DNA of 21,744 bases from Candidatus Tenebribacter mawsonii (GTDB lineage Bacteria > Cloacimonadota > Cloacimonadia > Cloacimonadales > TCS61): the NCBI GenBank assembly GCA_030765665.1, contig JAVCCD010000336.1:1-21744 (forward strand), written 5' to 3'. Below are positions 14,821-21,744 of the stretch, piece by piece (the stretch's first letter is position 1; the number at the start of each line of letters is the position of its first letter). A model generated the notes under the pieces. The model was not told where the DNA came from, ran no database searches, and saw nothing but the letters and a program-made list of their open reading frames with translations. The translations under genes were made by a program, and so were the position numbers.

Positions 14821-15966
14821 ATGAGAGAGTTTAAAAAAATCTTATTTGTGTGTGTTATTATTTTGGTCTTTGGAATGTCATTATTTGCCGTATCGCAAGA
14901 TCTTTCTGCTCAAGGCAAAAAGAATTTGCGCTCTGCCAATATGCATTTAGGTGGTAAGAGACATGAGAAAGCATTACCCTTGTATGAACTTGTTCTAGAA
15001 GAGAATGAAAATCATATCGACGCGCTTAATAATGTAGCTGCTATTTATTATGATATAACTGGGGATTATGTTACTGCACGAGAATATTTTGTAAAACTTA
15101 TTGATGTTATCAATAGTGTTTATGCTGAATATGAAGAACTAAAATTAACAGATGAGAAAACAGCAAAAAAATATTATAAAGAAAACATTATAAAGCCAAA
15201 ATTAGAAGGTATGTTAATATCTGTTAAGAGCTTTAGAGATAACTGCATTACACAACTTGTAAATAGCGGAAAACTTAAGATCCAATCTGAAGAATATGAA
15301 ACAGCGATCGAGATATTTACAAATATCTCTACAATTATTCCTGATAGCACAATTACATATAGATTAATGGCATTGTGTTATGAGAAATTAAATGATATTG
15401 AAAACTCAAGAAATTATTTCATGAAAACAGCTGAACTTGATCCTTCTGATGTTTTTGCAAAACAGCAAGTAGCTTCAATATACTATAATGAAGGTAATTT
15501 TATTGAGTCTGGTAACTGGTATTTAGAAGCTGCTAAAAACGATACTGAAAACCCTGATAACTATTACAATGCAGGCATTGCATATAAGAATGCTAAAAAA
15601 GATTCTTTAGCGTACGTAGCTTTCCAAAAAGCTTTGGAATTTGATGCTGAGAATTTGAATATAATTGTAACACTGAGTAACATTGCATTGTCATTAAAAT
15701 ATAATGATGCTTCTACAATGTATCTACAAAAGGCAGTAGATGTTGATGCCGCCGATGGTACTATTGATAATTCAATGTATGTTACAACCCTTTGCTATAA
15801 GCTTTACGGGCTGAAAAAATTTGATGAATTGATAAAATATGGGGAAATGTGGCACAAATTCGATCCTTTATCAAAGGAAGCAATCCAGATGTTGTATAAT
15901 GCATCTAAAGAATTGAATGATAAAAAATTAATGGAAAAATACAATAAAATGTATACGGACATGTAG
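14821..15966 (+). CDS. Secreted tetratricopeptide-repeat protein
   Basis: The 381-residue protein has a signal peptide (hydrophobic core about 8-23, likely cleavage after Ala23) and then TPR-type helix pairs through most of the chain. Clear units include HIDALNNVAAIYYDITGDY (about 65), TITYRLMALCYEKLNDIENS, DVFAKQQVASIYYNEGNF and NPDNYYNAGIAYKNAKKDS. It is probably a periplasmic or outer-membrane-associated scaffold. GGAGG precedes the ATG. The upstream 90 bases are AT-rich with TTGACT (14748) and TATAAT (14780), but their 26-base spacing does not make a standard promoter. A tRNA gene follows 11 bases after the stop. No specific family name is assigned. Confidence 0.85.
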   Translation: MREFKKILFVCVIILVFGMSLFAVSQDLSAQGKKNLRSANMHLGGKRHEKALPLYELVLEENENHIDALNNVAAIYYDITGDYVTAREYFVKLIDVINSVYAEYEELKLTDEKTAKKYYKENIIKPKLEGMLISVKSFRDNCITQLVNSGKLKIQSEEYETAIEIFTNISTIIPDSTITYRLMALCYEKLNDIENSRNYFMKTAELDPSDVFAKQQVASIYYNEGNFIESGNWYLEAAKNDTENPDNYYNAGIAYKNAKKDSLAYVAFQKALEFDAENLNIIVTLSNIALSLKYNDASTMYLQKAVDVDAADGTIDNSMYVTTLCYKLYGLKKFDELIKYGEMWHKFDPLSKEAIQMLYNASKELNDKKLMEKYNKMYTDM

Positions 15967-15977
15967 TAAATTTTTGT

Positions 15978-16064
15978 GCGAAAGTGGCGGAGTTGGTAGA
16001 CGCGCTGGCCTTAGAAGCCAGTGAGAGCAATCTCGTAGGGGTTCGAGTCCCCTCTTTCGCACCA
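15978..16064 (+). tRNA. tRNA-Leu, anticodon UAG
   Basis: A complete class II cloverleaf is visible. The acceptor GCGAAAG pairs with CTTTCGC, with A73 and an encoded CCA. The D arm is present, the anticodon stem CTGGC/GCCAG carries loop CTTAGAA (anticodon TAG at 16012-16014), the long variable arm contains GAGA/TCTC, and the T arm is AGGGG-TTCGAGT-CCCCT. It should read CUN codons. It lies only 11 bases after the TPR gene stop and 24 bases before the trigger-factor start, so it may be cut from a longer transcript. Confidence 0.97.
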
Positions 16065-16088
16065 TTTATTTTTACTTAAGGAGATAAA

Positions 16089-17363
16089 TTGAAAACAAGT
16101 ATCAAAGAAACAAGCCAATGTGTAAGAGAGCTTACCATTACAATTGAATCGGAAAATGCAATAGCAGATTACAACAAAATTGTAAATCAGTTTAAGAAAT
16201 ATGTAGCTATCCCCGGATTCCGTAAAGGTAAAGCACCTATTTCGATGATCGAAAAGTCATTCGGTCCACAGATCAAAGATGAATTTTATAATCAGAAGTT
16301 AGGTGAATATTACAAAGAAGCAATCGATGCTGAGAATATACATCCTATCAATCAGGGTGAAGCTTCTGATTTTGAATGGGAAAAAGGAAAAGACCTTGTC
16401 GTTACTTTTAAATATGAAGTGATGCCGGAGATCAAAGTTAACAAATATAAGAGTTTAGAAATCCCATTCGAACTTGTTAAATTTAAGAAAGATATGATTG
16501 ATGCAACATTAGATGAATACAGAAATAAAATGGCTACAGAAACACCATTTGAAATTTCAGAAACAGGTTGCATAATTGATGCAACCCTCAAGTTCTTAGA
16601 TGAAAATGACAAAGTAACAAAAGAAGTAAATAGAAAATTTGTACTGGGTGAAAACCAATATTCTAAATCGTTTAATACTAAACTTACAAATTTAAAAGTT
16701 GATGATGAAGTAAAAACAAAATTATTTACAAAATCTCAGAAATCTGAAGATAGTGAAATTGATAACAGCATCAAAGACAGAGATTTTCTTGTTAAGATCA
16801 ACACAATTAAGCTAAAAGTAATTCCTGAGATAAATGATGATTTTGCGAAAGACCTTGAATACGATTCATTAAAAGATCTCAATAGTAAAGTTGAAGAAGA
16901 ACTCAAAGGTAAAATTGAAGAAGATAATAAGAATAATATGAAATCAGCTGTTCTTGCTCAACTCATTGACGAAAATTCCTTTGAACTGCCTCAATCAATA
17001 GTAAAACAAGTTGCTGAGAATATGGCTAAACCTTACGCAGAGGCCTATAAAATGGAACTTGATCAAATGACCCAGATGTATATGAGTGTTGCTGAGTTTA
17101 ATCTTAAGGGTCATTATTTAATTGATGAGATCAAGAAGCTAGAAGAGATTAAAATTTCTGATGAAGAAAAGGAAATTATTATCAAAGAAGCTGCTGAAAA
17201 TGTAAAAATGGATATTGAGAAGTATAAAAAGATGTATAAAAAACAGATAGAAAGTAGTGACTTTACATATGCAGCAGAAGAAGATAAGGTTATCGAAATC
17301 ATTAAAGAAAGCTCAAGATTTGTAGCCTTACCAAAAGAAAGTAAGAAACCAACTAAGAAATAA
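16089..17363 (+). CDS. tig: Trigger factor
   Basis: Trigger factor is the ribosome-bound chaperone that receives nascent chains at the exit tunnel. The 424-residue protein has the N-terminal ribosome-binding domain with the signature GFRKGKAP (43-50) that docks to L23/L29. A central region corresponding to the FKBP-type domain follows (about 150-240, diverged), and the helical C-terminal chaperone arms are rich in Lys/Glu. The start is a TTG with AAGGAGATAAA directly upstream. It heads the classical tig-clpP-clpX order, 15 bases before clpP. Confidence 0.93.
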   Translation: MKTSIKETSQCVRELTITIESENAIADYNKIVNQFKKYVAIPGFRKGKAPISMIEKSFGPQIKDEFYNQKLGEYYKEAIDAENIHPINQGEASDFEWEKGKDLVVTFKYEVMPEIKVNKYKSLEIPFELVKFKKDMIDATLDEYRNKMATETPFEISETGCIIDATLKFLDENDKVTKEVNRKFVLGENQYSKSFNTKLTNLKVDDEVKTKLFTKSQKSEDSEIDNSIKDRDFLVKINTIKLKVIPEINDDFAKDLEYDSLKDLNSKVEEELKGKIEEDNKNNMKSAVLAQLIDENSFELPQSIVKQVAENMAKPYAEAYKMELDQMTQMYMSVAEFNLKGHYLIDEIKKLEEIKISDEEKEIIIKEAAENVKMDIEKYKKMYKKQIESSDFTYAAEEDKVIEIIKESSRFVALPKESKKPTKK

Positions 17364-17378
17364 TTTCAGGGAGTAATT

Positions 17379-17993
17379 ATGGCATACGTACCAATTGTGG
17401 TAGAACAAAATGGAAAAGTTGAAAGAGCATACGATATCTATTCACGTCTATTAAAAGACAGAATTATCTTTGTAGGCTCACCAATTGATTATAATGTTGC
17501 TAATGTAGTTATAGCACAGCTTCTACATTTGGAAGCTGAAGATCCCGACAAAGATATTTATATGTACATAAATAGTCCAGGCGGCTCAGTTTCTGCTGGA
17601 CTGGCAATTTATGATACAATGCAATATATTCGTCCTGATGTCTCTACAATTTGTATCGGACAAGCTTCCAGTATGGGTGCATTCCTTCTTGCAGCCGGTG
17701 TGAAAGAAAAAAGATTTGCTCTTCCAAATTGCCGGATCATGATCCATCAACCTATGGGTGGAGTTCAAGGACAAGCTTCCGATATTGAAATTCAGACAAA
17801 AGAAATTTTACATCTAAAAAAGATACTGAATGGGCTTCTCCATAAACATACTGAACAGCCTTTAAAAAATATTGAAAAAGATACTGATCGTAATTTCTTC
17901 ATGAGTCCTGATGAAGCACAAAAATATGGGATCATTGACGAAGTAATTGCAACCAGGAAAGATTCACTTCTAGCAAGGAAATCAGGAGAGTAG
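17379..17993 (+). CDS. clpP: ATP-dependent Clp protease proteolytic subunit, Asn in place of catalytic Asp
   Basis: ClpP forms the tetradecameric serine-protease barrel fed by ClpX or ClpA. The 204-residue protein has the oxyanion region NSPGGSVSAG (65-74), nucleophile Ser98 in GQASSMGAFLL and His123 in MIHQPMGG. The segment normally reading DRD(F/Y/N)F reads TDRNFFMS, so position 172, Asp in S. aureus ClpP, is Asn here (codon AAT, 17892-17894). Listeria ClpP1 is a known example of Asn172. Length and the rest of the fold are normal. It lies between tig and clpX with short gaps, so it is almost certainly the housekeeping ClpP. Confidence 0.95.
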   Translation: MAYVPIVVEQNGKVERAYDIYSRLLKDRIIFVGSPIDYNVANVVIAQLLHLEAEDPDKDIYMYINSPGGSVSAGLAIYDTMQYIRPDVSTICIGQASSMGAFLLAAGVKEKRFALPNCRIMIHQPMGGVQGQASDIEIQTKEILHLKKILNGLLHKHTEQPLKNIEKDTDRNFFMSPDEAQKYGIIDEVIATRKDSLLARKSGE

Positions 17994-17994
17994 T

Positions 17995-19224
17995 ATGGAA
18001 GAACAAAATAAATGTTCATTCTGCGGTCGCTCTGAAACTGAAACAAAATATCTTATAAAAGGCATAAGTGGAAATATTTGTGAAGAATGCATAAATATGT
18101 GTTCCACCATCGTTGAATCTGAATTTCAGAAAAAGGAGATGGATAACTTCATCCTTCCTACACCCAGAGAGATCCATGAATTGCTCAATCAGTATGTGAT
18201 TGGACAGGAAAAAGCTAAGAAAATTATTTCAGTTTCGGTTTATAATCATTATAAAAGAATTTTCAAACAAGATGCCAAAAGTGATATTGATATTGAGAAA
18301 AGCAATATCCTGATGATCGGACCAACTGGTTCTGGTAAAACCCTTATCGCTCAAACACTTGCACGTATACTTAAAGTCCCTTTTGCTATCGCTGATGCCA
18401 CAACTCTTACAGAAGCCGGTTATGTTGGCGAAGATGTAGAAAACATTCTTGTTAGACTTCTGCAGAATGCTAATTATGATGTAGAAAAAGCTGAAAAGGG
18501 AATTATCTATATTGATGAGCTTGATAAGATCGCCAGAAAATCAGAAAATCCTTCAATAACCAGGGATGTTTCGGGTGAAGGCGTGCAGCAGGCTTTATTA
18601 AAGATATTGGAAGGTGCAAAAGTAAATGTTCCTCCAAAAGGTGGCAGGAAACATCCGCAACAGGAATTTATTGAGATGGATACAAAGAATATCCTGTTTA
18701 TATCCGGTGGTGCATTCTTTGGATTGGATAAAGTTATTCAGAATAGACTTAAAAAGAAAGCTGTTGGTTTTGATGCTGATTTAATCTCCAAAAAAGATAT
18801 AGATCCTGATTTTTTTAGGAAAACAATTCCAAATGATATGGTAAAATATGGTCTAATTCCTGAATTAGTAGGACGTATACCTGTAATTTCCTCACTTCAT
18901 GAACTTGATGAAGAAGCTCTAATTGCAATTCTTACAAAGCCCAAAAACGCAATTTGTAAGCAATATTCAAAGTTATTTGAAATAGAGAACGTTAAACTTG
19001 ATTTTGGGATAGATGCTCTTAAAGAAATTGCTCATTTGGCTATAGACCAAAAAACAGGTGCACGAGGATTAAGAGCAATTATGGAAAAATTCATGCTCGA
19101 TATTATGTATGAAATTCCAGAGATTACAAATGTTAAAGAATGCTTTATCTCTGCTGATGTAGTAAATGGAAAATCTGATCCTGTATTTTCTTACGAAGAT
19201 AAGAAAGAAGAACAAACAGCTTAA
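17995..19224 (+). CDS. clpX: ClpX, ATP-dependent unfoldase subunit of ClpXP
   Basis: ClpX is the hexameric AAA+ unfoldase that recognises degrons and threads proteins into ClpP. The 409-residue protein has the N-terminal Cys4 zinc domain (C7, C10, C29, C32), Walker A GPTGSGKT (109-116), pore loop GYVG (142-145), Walker B IIYIDELD (170-177), the RKH loop (218-220) and sensor-2 GARGLR. The ClpP-docking loop, usually IGF, reads VGF at 257-259. AGGAG precedes the ATG, and one base separates it from clpP. A strong terminator follows. Confidence 0.97.
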   Translation: MEEQNKCSFCGRSETETKYLIKGISGNICEECINMCSTIVESEFQKKEMDNFILPTPREIHELLNQYVIGQEKAKKIISVSVYNHYKRIFKQDAKSDIDIEKSNILMIGPTGSGKTLIAQTLARILKVPFAIADATTLTEAGYVGEDVENILVRLLQNANYDVEKAEKGIIYIDELDKIARKSENPSITRDVSGEGVQQALLKILEGAKVNVPPKGGRKHPQQEFIEMDTKNILFISGGAFFGLDKVIQNRLKKKAVGFDADLISKKDIDPDFFRKTIPNDMVKYGLIPELVGRIPVISSLHELDEEALIAILTKPKNAICKQYSKLFEIENVKLDFGIDALKEIAHLAIDQKTGARGLRAIMEKFMLDIMYEIPEITNVKECFISADVVNGKSDPVFSYEDKKEEQTA

Positions 19225-19246
19225 AAAAACCGTATTGATAAATTTG

Positions 19247-19277
19247 AAGCCGTTCTCGATATAGAGCGGCTTTTTTT
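19247..19277 (+). terminator. Rho-independent terminator after clpX
   Basis: AAGCCGTTCT (19247-19256) pairs with AGAGCGGCTT (19263-19272) with one G-T wobble around CGATAT, followed by a seven-T run to 19277. It ends the tig-clpP-clpX operon. Confidence 0.92.
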
Positions 19278-19589
19278 GTCTCGTCACCCCGAACTCCGAA
19301 ACTCAAATTTATTTCACCCTATTTAAGTATTTTCTATTGACGATTATGTTTTGTTTTTACAAATTAGGTTTAGTAAATAAAACATTTGTAGAAATGATGC
19401 AAACGATGAAGTTATGGTGAACCTGATATTAAGTTATTGTATACATTTTTAGTATAACTATAGGTTGGTTATGTGTACATTTTTAATGGGCGCAGCGTAC
19501 ATATGTTATCTTCAAATGCATAAAGTGTGGTAACAAAATGATAATTACTGGTGAAGGAATGATGTGATATATATAAATATGAGGATAAA
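19278..19589. other. 312-bp non-coding gap with a short direct repeat
   Basis: I find no gene here. The start (TCGTCACCCCGAACTCCG, about 19279-19296) resembles the conserved edge of dispersed intergenic repeats. A 16-base direct repeat, 14 of 16 identical, is at 19438-19453 (TGTATACATTTTTAGT) and 19472-19487 (TGTGTACATTTTTAAT), 34 bases apart. A GC-richer patch, GGGCGCAGCGTACATATG, follows at 19488-19505. No convincing promoter for the next gene is seen. Confidence 0.5.
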
Positions 19590-19865
19590 ATGAACGATAT
19601 GCCGAGATGCCCAAAATGTGGAGCAGAGATGGTTCTGAAAACTGCTCGTAAAGGTAAATTTAGAGGTAAACAATTCTACAGCTGCAGCAATTATCCGAGT
19701 TGTAAAGGGATTATAGACATTAATGATGCAGCCGGTATTGGAAACAAAAATACTTCTAATGCAAATGTAAACAATTTCTTTAATGATAACTACACAGATA
19801 TTGATCTACCTGTATTTCTTCAAGCTCGCGAAAAATTCCCAAATTATCAAATTCGATTTTATTAA
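19590..19865 (+). CDS. Small protein with topoisomerase-type C4 zinc finger
   Basis: This 91-residue protein opens with a zinc finger of the type found at the C-terminus of bacterial topoisomerase I: CPKCGAEMV, RKGKFRGKQFYSCS, YPSCKGII (C7, C10, C31, C37). Such modules bind DNA, usually single-stranded. After an Asn-rich linker the last 22 residues (DLPVFLQAREKFPNYQIRFY) look like the beginning of another conserved segment that stops abruptly at TAA, so the gene may be truncated. GAGGATAAA precedes the ATG. It is free-standing, with no topoisomerase body nearby. Confidence 0.75.
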   Translation: MNDMPRCPKCGAEMVLKTARKGKFRGKQFYSCSNYPSCKGIIDINDAAGIGNKNTSNANVNNFFNDNYTDIDLPVFLQAREKFPNYQIRFY

Positions 19866-19891
19866 CGTTGCGTTCTAAAGGTATAATACTA

Positions 19892-20104
19892 ATGAGTACT
19901 GATAATGGAGTTAAAATCCCTGTTAACATTGATGATATCAATGAATGGCTTCATAGAGCTGAATCTCAAACAATTCCTTATTTAAAGAAAGTTTTATTAG
20001 CTAGAAATAAAATACAAATGAAAGCAGGAATAGATATATTAGATTTCTACCAAAGCCCTGAGATGAAGTTAATTCTTAATTCTCTCAAAGAGGCAGTTAG
20101 ATGA
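19892..20104 (+). CDS. Small hypothetical protein
   Basis: This is a 70-residue protein if started at the ATG 19892, which has AAAGG about 10 bases upstream; a TTG at 19868 would add eight residues but has no ribosome binding site. It is predicted soluble and helical (IDDINEWLHRAE..., PYLKKVLLARNKIQMKAG), with no cysteines, signal peptide or motif that I recognise. It begins 26 bases after the zinc-finger gene, in a different frame, and ends 15 bases before the palindromic element at 20120. It is either a small cassette-type gene or the tail of a decayed one. Confidence 0.5.
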   Translation: MSTDNGVKIPVNIDDINEWLHRAESQTIPYLKKVLLARNKIQMKAGIDILDFYQSPEMKLILNSLKEAVR

Positions 20105-20119
20105 TTATAGATAAGAACA

Positions 20120-20245
20120 TAACAAACGTGTCAGTGGGTAGGCTGGTCGGTTTGCTTCGTCTGAATCGTACCGATTCAAACTTTGGTTGGTCTGCTTTTA
20201 GTCGTGATCGTTCCGATCCCGCCGCGCACTCCAAACATTAGTGGC
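20120..20245. repeat. GC-richer palindromic element resembling an integron attC site
   Basis: This 126-base intergenic segment is clearly richer in GC than its surroundings. It begins TAACAAACGTGTCAGTGGG, very close to the left end of the Vibrio cholerae attC repeat as I recall it (TAACAAACGCCTCAAGAGGG), and its length is in the same range. Inside are the inverted repeats TGAATCG-TAC-CGATTCA (20162-20178) and GATCG-TTC-CGATC (20206-20218), which share ATCGTWCCGAT. The right end, CAAACATTAGTGGC, departs from the canonical GTTRRRY, so the attC call is tentative. A MITE- or REP-like element is an alternative. No integrase is in the window. Confidence 0.45.
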
Positions 20246-20272
20246 AATTAGATTTAAAATTTAGGAGACTTG

Positions 20273-20602
20273 ATGAAAACAAAAGTTTTATTGCTAATCT
20301 TAGTATCATTCTCAATAACATTATCAGCTATTCCAAACTGGTTCACATCAAATGTTTCTCTGGAATTTCCGAATTATTTCGTTGGTAAAGGTTTCTCAAA
20401 AATCCAGAATGGAAACATTGCAGAAGCAGAAACGAAGGCAAAAGAAGAAGCCTTAAAAGATGCATCCTCAACAATATCCTGTAATGTGTCAGGAGAAATT
20501 ATCAATCATTTTTCGGAAACGGGAAACGGTTCAGAAACAAAAGTCGAAGAATATTTCCTTAGCGAAACCAATGTCCGAACCGATCTGGAAATAATGGGAT
20601 AG
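20273..20602 (+). pseudogene. LPP20-like secreted protein, N-terminal part, ended by an in-frame TAG
   Basis: The ATG at 20273 follows AGGAG by five bases. A signal peptide (hydrophobic core, cleavage likely near Ala19, LSA-IP) leads into a domain of LPP20-like type: NYFVGKGFSKI, then AEAETKAKEEALKDASSTIS and a beta strand. The frame meets TAG at 20600-20602 after VRTDLEIMG, in the middle of the expected beta sheet, and then continues open for at least 1.1 kb with matching content. The gene therefore appears split by a single nonsense codon. TAG is used as a normal stop by clpP and others in the window, so general recoding is unlikely. Confidence 0.7.
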
Positions 20603-21744
20603 GAGATATTGAAATCGGAAAAGGATAAGCAGTATGTTTATGTTCTTATCGGAATTCCTGCAAAAGACTTGCGGAATTCTTTCAAAAATAAGATCGAAAA
20701 CTCGATCAGCAAAATTTCCGAAGTATTTGACTTTGCTGAAGAAATGGCCGGGAATAATCCTGAACAATCTATCAAAAAATATGCAGAATGTATTTCTCAA
20801 ACAAGATTACTAAAAGACGATCTTCAAATCTATCTTTTCCTGAACAAATGGCAAAATGAGTTTCAGAATGATATCGGTAAACTTCCTTCCCAACAGCAAA
20901 TTGAAAAGCAACTTACAATTCTCACCGGCACAACACCAAAATCCACCGAAGCTTTAGCGAACGAACTTCTAAAAACTTTTCTGCTTCAGCAATCAGAAAA
21001 TTATTCTTTTGTTTTTTATCCATTCGAATATGAAAATACTGGTTTCATCTCTAATTTCGGGAAGAATTTTGCGGAAATATGTTCTGGTATTCTCATCGCT
21101 AAAAACAGATGGCAAAGTGTCTCATATTCACAATATCAATCAGTTGATATTGTTTTCAGAGGTAAAATTCTCGAATCGGATAATGGAATGTTCCTGTCTT
21201 TAACAATGGAAAACACGAATAAAACAGTCGTTAAAAACAACCAACTTTTTGTGAATAAAATTACCTGTAAAAATATCGGTTGGGATAAGATAAAGCCGGA
21301 AAATTTAGAGCAGGCATTACAGAACAAGCTCGCTTTATATGATGCCATTCAAACCGATAATAGTCTGAAAGTAGAACTGCAAACCGATAAAATGGCTGAT
21401 GGTCCAGTTATCTATTATTATGGAGATGAACCCAAAATTTTGGTGAGAACCAACAAAGCCTGCTTTATCAGATTGATGTATATTTTTGCCGATGGAACCA
21501 AAACTTTACTTATCGACAATTACCACATTGCTACTGTCCAAACCAATCAATGGATTCAGCTTCCTTTGGAATTGGAAGTGTGTGAACCAAGTGGAGTTGA
21601 ACAGATGCTTGTTCAAGCTTCAAATGATCAAATGCCAATTTTGAATGTGAGAAAAATGGAGCTTGGTGCAGGAACTTTTATTAATATCATAGAAACTGAC
21701 ATAGATAAACAAATCGCTAAAAAGAGAGGACTGAAACTGAAAAA
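20603..21744 (+). pseudogene. Continuation of the LPP20-like protein with DUF4384-like C-terminus, runs off window
   Basis: The frame stays open from the TAG to the window edge, 380 codons. It resumes with EILKSEKDKQYVYVLIGIP, the strand that normally completes an LPP20-like domain. A long helical/mixed region follows, and then a segment near 21440-21600 (ILVRTNKACFIRLMY, ADGTKTLLIDNYHI, WIQLPLELEV) with the pattern of DUF4384 domains, which occur in secreted bacterial proteins. No good ribosome binding site follows the TAG, so independent translation is doubtful. If the stop is an assembly error or is read through, this is one intact envelope protein of more than 490 residues. Confidence 0.65.

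Noticed and set aside
7825..20602. Genome-wide recoding of TGA or TAG as sense codons.
   Set aside because: TGA ends nadE and the ThiF-like gene, and TAG ends the AOR, lipoprotein, TPR and clpP genes at sensible places with normal protein lengths.
1..21744. CRISPR arrays, insertion sequences, rRNA genes.
   Set aside because: No regularly spaced repeats, transposase-like frames or rRNA sequences were found on either strand.

Overview
The window is AT-rich chromosomal DNA (roughly one third GC by eye), densely packed and mostly on the + strand. Genes usually have good AGGAG/GGAGG ribosome binding sites, and several use TTG starts. The gene content suggests an anaerobic diderm bacterium: a tungsten/molybdenum-type aldehyde:ferredoxin oxidoreductase, several Fe-S proteins, an outer-membrane-like PDZ protein, lipoproteins, an NtrY/NtrX sigma-54 system, SppA and tig-clpP-clpX. 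An uncultured FCB-type lineage such as Cloacimonadota would fit, but this is inferred from gene content and not proven.

Layout. 1-1675 (- strand): ammonia-type NAD synthetase (nadE), translationally coupled to a Cys-rich gene that leaves the window. 1900-5846: four-cluster ferredoxin, AOR, a hairpin, a ThiF-like adenylyltransferase, a MoaD/ThiS-like carrier and a GNAT. 5996-7348: lipoprotein, PpnP with an unusual Cys-rich tail, and a membrane-anchored two-cluster ferredoxin. 7537-8352: a zinc-ribbon gene cut by an in-frame TGA exactly where a conserved Trp belongs. 8504-14731: a consensus sigma-54 promoter, a secreted PDZ/putative beta-barrel protein, a very strong terminator hairpin, then DUF4390-like, NtrY-like kinase, NtrX-like sigma-54 activator, SppA and a terminator. 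14821-19277: TPR protein, tRNA-Leu(UAG), trigger factor, ClpP, ClpX and a terminator. 19278-20272: a lower-density stretch with two small genes and a GC-richer palindromic element resembling an integron attC site. 20273-21744: a LPP20/DUF4384-like secreted protein interrupted by an in-frame TAG and running off the end.

How it fits together. The most interesting unit is the apparently self-contained sigma-54 envelope circuit. The promoter class and the matching activator lie in the same 6 kb, and the only DNA between the PDZ gene and the regulatory genes is a terminator, so readthrough could couple output to regulator expression. The AOR block couples an oxidoreductase to its electron carrier and a probable sulfur-carrier pair for pterin cofactor assembly. 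Other points worth checking are a ClpP whose catalytic Asp is replaced by Asn, the two genes broken by single in-frame stops, and the attC-like element.
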